Below are positions 36,312 to 44,351 of a stretch of DNA of 64,000 nt, in pieces (positions within the stretch are counted from its first letter, which is position 1; each line of letters opens with the position of its first letter). The position numbers and the translations under genes were made by a program. This stretch comes from Idiomarina sp. A28L (lineage in GTDB: Bacteria > Pseudomonadota > Gammaproteobacteria > Enterobacterales > Alteromonadaceae): positions 62,001 through 126,000 of the forward strand of contig NZ_AFPO01000013.1 of NCBI RefSeq assembly GCF_000218785.1, given 5' to 3'. The notes below the pieces were generated by a model. The model was not told where the DNA came from. It was given only the letters and a program-made list of their open reading frames with translations, and ran no database searches.

Positions 36312-37216
36312 TATTCACCCCGCAACTCATGGCCAGTTAACTTCAAAAACAAATCATCGAGCGTTGCCGATTCAACTTGTAACCCATTCAGCGATACGCC
36401 ACTAGCAATCAGCTTACTCAGAGTGGCATCTACCTGCGTAGCCTGTAGCTGCATAAAATCACCCTGCTGTTCGGCATCTTTAAACTCTGCGGGCATGGCT
36501 GCGCCACTAAAGTTAGTAACCGGTAAACGAATCAACGCACCATTAAAGTACTGATTGAGTAACGTTCGAGGCGCGCCTTGGGTTAATACTTTACCTTTAT
36601 CTAATACCGCAATTTCATCGCACAGCTGTTCGGCTTCATCCATGTAGTGGGTGGTAAGCAATACTGTTTTGCCACGGCTTCGCACTGAACGAACTAATTC
36701 CCAAAAATTTCGCCGCGCCTGAGGATCAAGCCCTGTGGTGGGTTCATCGAGGAAAAGTAAATCAGGATCGTTCATTAGCGCCAACGCTAACAACAAACGT
36801 TGCTTCTGGCCCCCCGATAATTTGCGGTGATCACGATCAAGAATATCTTCAAGGTTACACCAAGCAATCAGTTCATCGCGATTCATTGGGCTATCGTAAA
36901 AACGGCTGAACAAATTCAACACATCATTTACCTTTAGAAAATCAGGTAGTGCGGTGTGTTGAAATTGTATCCCTACATGCTGAAAGAAATGTTTATCTGC
37001 CGGCTTACCTCGGTAAAGAATTTCACCCGCATTCGGTGGCAAAATGCCTTCGAGCATTTCAATAGTGGTGGTTTTACCAGCACCATTCGGCCCCAGCAAA
37101 CCAAAACAAATGCCCTCGCGAATATCAAGATCAAGCTTATCAACTACATTTACGCCATCGTAGGTTTTCGTTAAGCCTCGGGTGCTTAATATGGGTGTTG
37201 CTTCGGTTTTCTTCAC
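36311..37216 (-). CDS. ABC transporter ATP-binding protein
   Basis: ATPase partner of the ABC-2 permease. Walker A GLLGPNGAGKTTTIEML, signature LSGGQKQRLLLALAL, Walker B LLFLDEPTTGLDPQ and the switch His in LLTTHYMDEAEQL are all intact, and a C-terminal regulatory stretch ends LFLKLTGHELRGE. The GTG at 37216 (301 residues) is preferred; TTG 37261 has no Shine-Dalgarno, and the one for 37216 (GAG, eight bases) is itself weak. The 5' end faces the divergent rsmE gene about 100 bases away. Confidence 0.88.
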   Translation of the reverse strand: MKKTEATPILSTRGLTKTYDGVNVVDKLDLDIREGICFGLLGPNGAGKTTTIEMLEGILPPNAGEILYRGKPADKHFFQHVGIQFQHTALPDFLKVNDVLNLFSRFYDSPMNRDELIAWCNLEDILDRDHRKLSGGQKQRLLLALALMNDPDLLFLDEPTTGLDPQARRNFWELVRSVRSRGKTVLLTTHYMDEAEQLCDEIAVLDKGKVLTQGAPRTLLNQYFNGALIRLPVTNFSGAAMPAEFKDAEQQGDFMQLQATQVDATLSKLIASGVSLNGLQVESATLDDLFLKLTGHELRGE

Positions 37217-37318
37217 AATATTATCTCGTTCGCCAAAAGAGCTATAGTTAGTTGCCGCCAAAGGCGCTGGCAGGTAACATGCTTGCTATATTTTATTAGC
37301 CACACATACAGGTATTTT

Positions 37319-38047
37319 ATGCGTATTCCCCGCATTTATCACCCCGATTTATTACAAGTAAACGAAACCAGTGTGCTCTCCGATGAGGCGAGCAACCATA
37401 CGGGGCGGGTATTGCGATTGCAGCCTGGGGCTCTGCTTGAACTATTTAATGGCGATGATCATCGCTATCAAGCGGAAATTACCGAAGTAACCAAAAAGAA
37501 GGTTACGGTAAAAGTATTAGAAAAGGTTCTTGCATCAAGTGAATCAGCATTGAATATTCACCTAGCCCAAGGTATTTCTAAGGGTGACCGAATGGATTTT
37601 GTGCTACAGAAATCGGTAGAGCTTGGCGTTACTTCAATTACGCCATTGTTTACAGAGCGCTGCAATGTAAAACTGAGCGGTGAACGTTTGGTAAAGAAAC
37701 AAGAACAGTGGCAGAAAATTGTGATTAGCGCTTGCGAGCAATCTGGCCGCAATACAGTGCCAGAGGTGAAGCCAGCTATTAATCTGCAAACTTGGTTACA
37801 GCAAGAATACGAGGGGCTAGCGGTAACGCTCGATCCTTTAGCAGAAGATAGCTTCGGCAAATTACCAAAGCACGCTACATATCACTTGCTTATTGGCCCT
37901 GAAGGCGGTTTTTCCGAAAGCGAAATCGCACAAACACAGCATTACAAATGCCACCCAGTGCAGCTTGGCCCACGCATATTGAGAACAGAAACTGCCGCAT
38001 TAGCTGCAATTACTGCGTTACAATCTCATTTTGGCGATCTTGCGTAA
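37319..38047 (+). CDS. rsmE: 16S rRNA m3U1498 methyltransferase
   Basis: SPOUT-class methyltransferase acting on 16S rRNA U1498. Start ATG 37319 (AGGT about seven bases upstream) gives 242 residues and the canonical N-terminus MRIPRIYHPDLL, as in E. coli (243). C-terminal knot motifs LLIGPEGGFSESEI and LGPRILRTETAALAAI are complete. First gene of rsmE-gshB-yqgE-ruvX, the order known from E. coli. Confidence 0.96.
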   Translation: MRIPRIYHPDLLQVNETSVLSDEASNHTGRVLRLQPGALLELFNGDDHRYQAEITEVTKKKVTVKVLEKVLASSESALNIHLAQGISKGDRMDFVLQKSVELGVTSITPLFTERCNVKLSGERLVKKQEQWQKIVISACEQSGRNTVPEVKPAINLQTWLQQEYEGLAVTLDPLAEDSFGKLPKHATYHLLIGPEGGFSESEIAQTQHYKCHPVQLGPRILRTETAALAAITALQSHFGDLA

Positions 38048-38084
38048 GCCTTATACCAGCTATGAAATTTTTAGGGAGTAGATA

Positions 38085-39029
38085 ATGACCCGCGTTGCGA
38101 TTGTGATGGACCCAATTGAATCGGTAAAAACATATAAAGATACTAGTTTCCGTTTGGCGCTCGAGGCGCAGGCACGGGGCTATGAAGTATTCTATTTACA
38201 GCTGGCTGATATGTTTATTGAGCAAGGCACCGCTATGGCTCGTGTGCAGCCACTACAAGTAACCGATCAAAAGGAAGATTTTTATCAACTCGGTAAAGCT
38301 TCTGTTATCCCGATGGGCGAGCTCGATATTATTTTGATGCGTAAAGATCCGCCGTTTGATATTGAATTTGTGTATGCAACCCACATTCTTGAGCTTGCCG
38401 CGCGCGATGGTGCATTAGTAGCCAACCGGCCACAAAGCCTGCGCGATTGTGGTGAGAAATTATACACTGCATGGTTCCCAGAGCTTATTCCGGCTACTTT
38501 AGTTACCCGCAGTGCGGAGCAGATTCGTGCTTTTCATAAAAAGCACAAAGATATAATTTTAAAGCCGCTTGATGGTATGGGTGGCGCCTCTATTTTCCGC
38601 GTTGATGAAAACGGCGGCAATTTAGGCGTGATTATTGAAACTCTTACCAACCATGGTAATTGCTTTGCCATGGCCCAAGAATATTTGCCGGCGATTAAAG
38701 ATGGCGATAAACGTATTTTGATTATTAACGGCGAGCCTGTTCCTTATTCATTAGCTCGCGTACCTTCGGCAGGTGAAACACGCGGAAATTTAGCGGCTGG
38801 CGGTACCGGCCGGCCACAGCCTTTAAGCGAGAGTGATTTCGCCCTCGCAAGAGCGGTAGGGCCAGCCTTGAAAGAGAAAGGTTTATATTTAGTGGGTTTG
38901 GATGTAATTGGTGATCGTATTACCGAGATAAACGTGACAAGCCCTACATGTATGCGGGAAATTGAAAACGCTTATGATATTAATATCGCAGGCCAACTTT
39001 TCGACGCACTAATCGTTGATTTGCAGTAA
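38085..39029 (+). CDS. gshB: Glutathione synthetase
   Basis: ATP-grasp enzyme adding glycine to gamma-glutamylcysteine. 314 residues (E. coli 316). Visible: VAIVMDPIESVKTYKDTSFRL, LMRKDPPFDIEFVYAT, ILKPLDGMGGASIFRV, and RVPSAGETRGNLAAGGTG, then INVTSPTCMREIE. It follows rsmE by 37 bases and precedes yqgE by nine. gshA is not in the window. Glutathione would be a potential substrate for gamma-glutamyl chemistry such as the GGCT-like protein at 4364, but that link is speculative. Confidence 0.97.
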   Translation: MTRVAIVMDPIESVKTYKDTSFRLALEAQARGYEVFYLQLADMFIEQGTAMARVQPLQVTDQKEDFYQLGKASVIPMGELDIILMRKDPPFDIEFVYATHILELAARDGALVANRPQSLRDCGEKLYTAWFPELIPATLVTRSAEQIRAFHKKHKDIILKPLDGMGGASIFRVDENGGNLGVIIETLTNHGNCFAMAQEYLPAIKDGDKRILIINGEPVPYSLARVPSAGETRGNLAAGGTGRPQPLSESDFALARAVGPALKEKGLYLVGLDVIGDRITEINVTSPTCMREIENAYDINIAGQLFDALIVDLQ

Positions 39030-39038
39030 GGAGCGAGT

Positions 39039-39632
39039 ATGCCTGATTCTAAACCAGAGCAAGAAAACACCGAATTTAATAGCTTAGCGAATCATTTTTT
39101 AATCGCTATGCCTGGGCTCGACGACCCGTTTTTTCACCACACGGTTACTTATGTTTGTGAGCACAACGAGGAAGGCGCGATGGGGCTTATTATTAATCAG
39201 CCCATAGGCATGACAGTAGCTAGCTTGCTCGAACAGATTGATGTGGAAATTACCCATGAGCGGAATTTCGATGATTTACAGGTGCTCACGGGCGGCCCTG
39301 TGGCAACAGATCGAGGTTTCGTATTGCACCCGCCACAAGATGGCTGGCGTAGTAGCTTGGAACTCAGCAGCGAAATTATGATCACTACCTCGCGTGACAT
39401 TCTTGAGGCACTTGGTTCTGATCGCGCGCCACAAAAGTTTTTACTTACTCTTGGTTATGCAGGGTGGGAAGCTGGCCAGTTGGAACAAGAAATTGCGGAA
39501 AATAGCTGGTTAACGATTCCTGCAGATCCCAATCTAATGTTTGCAACACCAACAGCGGAACGTTGGGGTAAAGCTGCGGAAAGCTTAGGCTTCGAAATCA
39601 GCCAACTTTCTAGTGAAGCTGGCCACGCTTAA
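39039..39632 (+). CDS. yqgE: YqgE/AlgH family protein (UPF0301)
   Basis: A 197-residue cytoplasmic protein of unknown biochemical role. The family signature is present: NHFLIAMPGLDDPFFHHTVTYVCEHNEEGAMGLIINQP, then GGPVATDRGFVLH and LGYAGWEAGQLEQEI. Placed between gshB and ruvX as in E. coli and Pseudomonas, where the homologue is named AlgH. Confidence 0.94.
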   Translation: MPDSKPEQENTEFNSLANHFLIAMPGLDDPFFHHTVTYVCEHNEEGAMGLIINQPIGMTVASLLEQIDVEITHERNFDDLQVLTGGPVATDRGFVLHPPQDGWRSSLELSSEIMITTSRDILEALGSDRAPQKFLLTLGYAGWEAGQLEQEIAENSWLTIPADPNLMFATPTAERWGKAAESLGFEISQLSSEAGHA

Positions 39633-39687
39633 AGCTCAGCGCGCTTGTTATTACAATGTGAGAATAATCACGTAGGAATCACAAAGA

Positions 39688-40098
39688 ATGAGTATTCTTG
39701 CCTTTGATTTTGGCACCAAAAGTATTGGTGTTGCGGTGGGCAGCCGCATTACTAGCACAGCTTCGCCTCTAGCAGCGCTAGCAGCCAAAGAAGGTATTCC
39801 GAATTGGCAGCTCTTAGAAAAGCTAATCAAGGAATGGCAACCGGATTTTTGCGTAGTTGGCCTACCCCTCAATATGGATGGCACCGAACAACCGCTTACT
39901 GATTTGGCCCGCAAATTTGGTAACCGCTTACATGGCCGCTTTGGCGTGCAAGTAAAATACCAAGATGAGCGTTTAACCACGGCAAGTGTACGGGAAGAAC
40001 TATTTGCTCGAGGCGGCTTTCGCGAACTAAGCAAAGGCCGAGTTGATAGTGCCGCCGCTTGCACAATATTGGAGGATTTCTTCCAAACCCACGCCTAA
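39688..40098 (+). CDS. ruvX: RuvX/YqgF pre-16S rRNA nuclease family
   Basis: A 136-residue RNase-H-like nuclease. The family was first called a putative Holliday-junction resolvase and later shown in E. coli to act in 16S rRNA 5'-end maturation. Catalytic motifs: [16 protein letters not shown] (first Asp), [21 protein letters not shown], and the final [14 protein letters not shown] Asp. Last gene of the rsmE operon, followed by a strong terminator. Confidence 0.95.
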   Translation: MSILAFDFGTKSIGVAVGSRITSTASPLAALAAKEGIPNWQLLEKLIKEWQPDFCVVGLPLNMDGTEQPLTDLARKFGNRLHGRFGVQVKYQDERLTTASVREELFARGGFRELSKGRVDSAAACTILEDFFQTHA

Positions 40099-40120
40099 AG
40101 CTTTATTCCCGCTTAACGCA

Positions 40121-40150
40121 AAACAGCCGCAATTGGAATTGCGGCTGTTT
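40121..40150. terminator. Bidirectional terminator between ruvX and phoH
   Basis: AAACAGCCGCAATT (40121-40134) pairs perfectly with AATTGCGGCTGTTT (40137-40150). It lies between the convergent stops at 40098 and 40196. Confidence 0.85.
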
Positions 40151-40195
40151 GTTAGGGGGGCTTTTTATTGCGCGCCCACACAGCAATTTCTAGCG

Positions 40196-41581
40196 CTATA
40201 AATTTTCTTCCGCATACTGCGCCAAGCTTGAACGCACCACACCATTTAAGTTCATGGTTGAGCTACCATAATAGTTTTTGAAACGCTCAACAATATAAGT
40301 TAACCCCGAGGTTACAGCGGTTAAATAATAACTATCGATCTGTGCCAAGTTACCCGAGCAAATGATTTTTGTACCTGCTCCACAGCGAGTAATAATCGTT
40401 TTTAACTGCCCCGCCGTTAAATTTTGAGCCTCATCTAAAATAACCACAGCGTTTTGAATGCTGCGGCCACGCATAAAGTTCAGTGATTTAAACTGAATAT
40501 TGGCCTTGTTCATAATGAAGTTAAGGCTCGATTCCATGTTTTCATCATGCTTATGCAGTACCTCAAGCGAATCGGTAATAGCCGCTAACCAAGGCGCCAT
40601 TTTTTCTTCTTCGGTGCCGGGCAAATAGCCGATAGATTCAGCAATTTCAGGCGTGTTTCGAGTAACAATGATTTTCTCATACATCCCCTTCTCTACCACC
40701 TGCTCAAGCGCGGTTGCAAGCGCCAGTAAGGTTTTTCCACAACCCGCTGGGCCAGTTAAAATTACCAAATCTTGCGTAGGATCGAGCAGAGAATGCATGC
40801 CCATCGCCTGATAGATATTCTTTGGAGTAATGCCCCAAGCACGCTGGCTCATAAGCCGCTCGCGGCCAAGATCGAGAATTTTTACATGGCTATTGGTAAA
40901 GCTATCCACGCGGGCTGCAAAATTATCGGTATCGTCAATTAAATACTCGTTTGGGTATAACGCCGGAAATAAATCACGAGCAATAAAATGATAGATATCG
41001 CGGCCATCTTGCTCCGTTTTTACCTCCCCAACGGTATCCCAAAAATTCCCTTCAAATTGGTGAAAGCCCTTTGAAAGTAAGCGAATATCATCAATCAGCT
41101 GATCGGTGCGGTAATCTTCAACGAAGTTTACACCAGCGCCTTTGGCTTTTAAGCGCATATTAATATCTTTGGTTACCAGTACCACTTTGTGCGGTGATTT
41201 TGTGGCCTGTAACTGCAACGCCGTTTGAATAATGCGATGATCATTTTCATTCAATGATAAGGCTGATTCAGTTTGCCGAAGTTGAAAATCAGGGAAAATG
41301 GATAAATGCCCATTCGCTTGATGCTCACCGGCTATTCGAGTGAGTGGCACTCCGGCTGATATTTGTTCCGGAGTAGCATCGTGTAATGCTTCTTCGAGTG
41401 AACGTATGGCCACGCGGGCATCACGGCTCACATCTTTTTGCCTATCTTTAATATGATCCAGTTCCTCCAATACAACCATTGGAATCACTACATTGTGTTC
41501 TTGAAAATTAAGGAAGGCTAAGGGTTCGTGCAATAGAATATTGGTATCGAGGACGTAATACTTGGGCTCACTTGCTGGCAT
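40196..41581 (-). CDS. PIN-PhoH fusion protein (PhoH2-like ATPase)
   Basis: A 461-residue protein with an N-terminal PIN nuclease domain (about 5-140; YYVLDTNILLHEP, acidic VTKDINMRLKAKG) and a C-terminal PhoH ATPase domain (about 230-455). The ATPase has Walker A VILTGPAGCGKTLLALA and Walker B-like AVVILDEAQNLTAGQLKT. PIN-PhoH proteins are predicted RNA helicase/RNases, and in mycobacteria the homologue is part of a toxin-antitoxin pair. Here no antitoxin frame lies upstream; the neighbour is the divergent rluA 142 bases away. Phosphate regulation should not be assumed from the name. Confidence 0.9.
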   Translation of the reverse strand: MPASEPKYYVLDTNILLHEPLAFLNFQEHNVVIPMVVLEELDHIKDRQKDVSRDARVAIRSLEEALHDATPEQISAGVPLTRIAGEHQANGHLSIFPDFQLRQTESALSLNENDHRIIQTALQLQATKSPHKVVLVTKDINMRLKAKGAGVNFVEDYRTDQLIDDIRLLSKGFHQFEGNFWDTVGEVKTEQDGRDIYHFIARDLFPALYPNEYLIDDTDNFAARVDSFTNSHVKILDLGRERLMSQRAWGITPKNIYQAMGMHSLLDPTQDLVILTGPAGCGKTLLALATALEQVVEKGMYEKIIVTRNTPEIAESIGYLPGTEEEKMAPWLAAITDSLEVLHKHDENMESSLNFIMNKANIQFKSLNFMRGRSIQNAVVILDEAQNLTAGQLKTIITRCGAGTKIICSGNLAQIDSYYLTAVTSGLTYIVERFKNYYGSSTMNLNGVVRSSLAQYAEENL

Positions 41582-41723
41582 AGGTAGAACCTCATCTTTG
41601 TTGTTATTCTCAATTTAAGCTTAGACCAATCAGATGAACCTGCTATGACAAAACGAAAATAAATTCTGCTACAATGCGCCGCCTTGCAACTTAAGCTAAA
41701 AGCTCGCAACTGAAAAGTGATAA

Positions 41724-42398
41724 ATGCCCATGTTTGTTTATAATCCGCCTATCTCTCCTTGGTTGGAAATTCTCTATCGGGATAATGATTTGTTGGTGAT
41801 AAACAAGCCAGCAGGATTACTTACAGTTCCAGGCAAAGCCCTTGAACACAAAGATAGTTTAGAGCTGAGAGTGCGCCGCGCTCTGCCAGAAGCGCGCATT
41901 GTTCATCGCTTAGATATGGCCACCTCGGGAATTATTATCATGGCGTTAAATAAATACACTCAAGGTGAACTCGGCAAGCAATTTGAACACCGAAAAATAG
42001 GCAAACGCTATCGAGCTCGCATTCATGGTGCCCTCGAAAACGCTACTGGTTCTGTTGATTTGCCGTTGCGGTGTGATTGGCCAAACAGGCCGAAACAAAT
42101 GGTTTGCCATGAAGAAGGCCGGGCTTCTCTAACTCACTACGAAACCGTTCGTGGCACTGCAGCATGGACCGACGTTGTATTGCGCCCAATTACGGGCCGT
42201 TCCCACCAATTGCGAGTTCATATGAATAGCCTTGGGCACCCTATTTTGGGTGATCGCTTGTATGGTACCGAAGCATCTAGAAAAGGCGCCACACGATTGC
42301 TTTTGCATGCGGAATATCTAGCCTTTACTCACCCAAGAACGGGCGAAGCTATGGAATTTGAATTACCTATCGATTTCGCAGCCGATTGTTTACTCTGA
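41724..42398 (+). CDS. rluA: Dual-specificity pseudouridine synthase RluA
   Basis: Isomerises U746 of 23S rRNA and U32 of several tRNAs in E. coli. 224 residues versus 219. The catalytic Asp is in RIVHRLDMATSG, and the flanking VINKPAGLLTVPG, DLPLRCDWPNRPKQMVCHE and ITGRSHQLRVHM match RluA rather than RluC or RluD, which also carry an S4 domain missing here. Its 3' end overlaps the convergent murU stop by nine bases. ATG 41724 is used; an in-frame ATG at 41730 is also possible. Confidence 0.92.
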   Translation: MPMFVYNPPISPWLEILYRDNDLLVINKPAGLLTVPGKALEHKDSLELRVRRALPEARIVHRLDMATSGIIIMALNKYTQGELGKQFEHRKIGKRYRARIHGALENATGSVDLPLRCDWPNRPKQMVCHEEGRASLTHYETVRGTAAWTDVVLRPITGRSHQLRVHMNSLGHPILGDRLYGTEASRKGATRLLLHAEYLAFTHPRTGEAMEFELPIDFAADCLL

Positions 42399-43058
42399 AT
42401 TATCACTCGCTAAAAAACTAGAAAGCTGCGCTAGGCGTTCTGGTGTGCCTACATCGGTCCAGAATCCTTGGTAATGCTCACCCGTTAAACTATGCTTATT
42501 AATTGCTTGCTCAAAAAACGGCCGCAACTTTAAAAAGCCTACTTCAGCGCCAGCAAAGAGCTTTGGATGTAAAATACTGATGCCGCTAAATGTGAGGGCT
42601 GGCGTACTTTTTATAAAACTATCACGAATTGAAAAATCACCTGATGGATGATGCTCAGGGTTATCTACCATAACTAAGTGGCCGAGCTCAGTAATGCTTT
42701 TCGGCAAATTACGAAAATCAAAATCGCACCAAATATCACCATTTACCAAAACGAATGGTTCATCGCCTAAATGCGGTAATGCATTAATAACACCACCGGC
42801 TGTTTCTAAACCACCCTCGGGCTCTTTCGAATACGTAATCTGAACCCCATAGTTACTACCATCACCGAGTGCTTGTTCGAACTGTTCTGGCAACCAAGCT
42901 GTATTAATAACTACCTGCTCTATACCTGCGCGCTTTAGGTTCTCAAGGTGCCATACAATTAGCGGCTTTCCTGCTACTTTTAATAATGGTTTTGGTGTGT
43001 GATCGGTAAGTGGCCGCATTCTCTCGCCGCGGCCTGCGGCTAGAATCATCGCCCTCAT
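42390..43058 (-). CDS. murU: N-acetylmuramate alpha-1-phosphate uridylyltransferase MurU
   Basis: Nucleotidyltransferase making UDP-MurNAc from MurNAc-1-phosphate in peptidoglycan recycling. 222 residues with the sugar-nucleotidyltransferase start AMILAAGRGERMRPLTDHTPKPLLKVAGKPLI, and the metal-binding VLVNGDIWCDFDF. Assignment to MurU rather than another family member depends on the preceding amgK: the two genes overlap by four bases (ATGA), as in Pseudomonas. The pathway bypasses MurA and thus can lower sensitivity to fosfomycin, as known from Pseudomonas. Confidence 0.9.
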   Translation of the reverse strand: MRAMILAAGRGERMRPLTDHTPKPLLKVAGKPLIVWHLENLKRAGIEQVVINTAWLPEQFEQALGDGSNYGVQITYSKEPEGGLETAGGVINALPHLGDEPFVLVNGDIWCDFDFRNLPKSITELGHLVMVDNPEHHPSGDFSIRDSFIKSTPALTFSGISILHPKLFAGAEVGFLKLRPFFEQAINKHSLTGEHYQGFWTDVGTPERLAQLSSFLASDNSE

Positions 43059-44245
43059 TTGCTGTTCTCTGCGCTACTCGCGCTCTGGGCATTTCGTTCG
43101 CTCTGGGCTGTTTCCGCGCTCTGGGCAGTTTGCGCGCTCTGGGCAGTTTGCGCGCTCTGGGCAGTTCGTTCGCTGTAAGCATCAATCGCTGGAATAATGC
43201 GTTGCTGCAACCAATCGCTGTAATCCGTAAGTTCTGGATATTTGCTTGCCACACGCCTTAAATAATCAACCGTAGCGGGAATATCATTCAGATACCCTGA
43301 TTTACCATCGCGATGATAAAGCCGAGCAAAAATACCGCTAGCCTTGGTGTGCCGCTGCAAGCCCATCCAATCAAACCAATGTTGCCACTGAGCTTCGCTT
43401 ACGCTGCTTGGCAAAATACCCGCAGCCTGTAATGCTTTATAGCCGTGCTGGCTCAATTCTTGAACCATTTTATCAGGCCACACTACGTAACAATCACGCA
43501 GCAGCGATACCAAATCATAAGTAATAGGCCCACACACTGCATCTTGAAAATCAATTACACCGAGTTGCGTTTCCGGCGCATTAAGAAGCATTAAATTACG
43601 CGAATGATAATCTCTATGCACGCCAACCTGCGGCTGCTGCAGCGCGTTTTCTACCAGCCGATCTGAAAATCCTTGCCAAAGTTTTTGCTCAGCTGGTGAA
43701 AGCTCTAACTGTAAGTGAGTGCCTACCAACCAATCAGAAAACAAGGCATTCTCGCGGCGTAACAACGCCTCATCATACGCTGGAAGCGTTCCCTGCCGAT
43801 GCTCTAACACCCGCATAATTGCCGGCAATTCAGCAATAGCCCGCTGGTAATATTGTTCCGGTTTATCAGCTGTGGTGGCGCGTTGGTAAAACAACTCATC
43901 GCCGAAATCTTCAAGTAACATAACACCGAGCTTGGCATCGCTTGCCAATACCTTGGGCACGCGCACATTCGCTTCGGCATAAGCTAACGCAATGGATACA
44001 AAAGGCTCTAACGATTCAGGTGGTGGCGCATCTACTAATACGAAACTTTGCGGCGGCTGCGCGTTACCGATAGCTAATTCAACCCGAAAGTAACGACGAA
44101 AGCTTGCATCACCGGCAAGAATACGGATATCTAGATGTGCCGGCAGTATGTTCTGCTTTAACAGCTCCGAGAGCCTCTTTGCCGCCCATTCGCCCAGCAC
44201 TAAAATTCTATCCTTCGCCACGAAATTGCTCCCAAGTTTATTCAT
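43055..44245 (-). CDS. amgK: Anomeric MurNAc/GlcNAc kinase AmgK with repetitive C-terminal tail
   Basis: Sugar 1-kinase of the aminoglycoside-phosphotransferase fold, phosphorylating MurNAc for MurU. Catalytic motif VGVHRDYHSRNLMLL and metal motif LGVIDFQDAVCGPITYDLVSLLRD are clear. At 396 residues it is longer than the usual 340 or so. The excess is a C-terminal tail of Ala/Gln/Ser/Thr repeats (TAQSAQTAQSAQTAQS) encoded by 18-base DNA repeats, with no sign of a fold. The start ATG 44245 has only a distant AGGT. It is divergent from lptD, so the two outer-envelope units share a 106-base promoter region. Confidence 0.9.
   Translation of the reverse strand: MNKLGSNFVAKDRILVLGEWAAKRLSELLKQNILPAHLDIRILAGDASFRRYFRVELAIGNAQPPQSFVLVDAPPPESLEPFVSIALAYAEANVRVPKVLASDAKLGVMLLEDFGDELFYQRATTADKPEQYYQRAIAELPAIMRVLEHRQGTLPAYDEALLRRENALFSDWLVGTHLQLELSPAEQKLWQGFSDRLVENALQQPQVGVHRDYHSRNLMLLNAPETQLGVIDFQDAVCGPITYDLVSLLRDCYVVWPDKMVQELSQHGYKALQAAGILPSSVSEAQWQHWFDWMGLQRHTKASGIFARLYHRDGKSGYLNDIPATVDYLRRVASKYPELTDYSDWLQQRIIPAIDAYSERTAQSAQTAQSAQTAQSAETAQSERNAQSASSAENSK
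43078..43170. repeat. 18-base coding minisatellite in the 3' end of amgK
   Basis: The unit GCGCTCTGGGCAGTTTGC recurs about three times almost exactly, flanked by shorter degenerate copies (CGCTCTGGGC). Each unit encodes six residues (AQTAQS on the minus strand), so changes in copy number keep the frame. Confidence 0.75.
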
Positions 44246-44351
44246 TTATATAGAATTACCTATTTCCGATGCTTCGCAAATAGCCCGCACGAGAAAATTG
44301 CTTTATTATACCTATCTTTGTGAACCGATTCGGATACTTTACTCAGCCTTC

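Noticed and set aside
44148-44351. Extended N-terminus of LptD
   Set aside because: It would overlap the divergent amgK coding region and place 68 residues before the signal peptide; 785 residues from 44352 matches the family.
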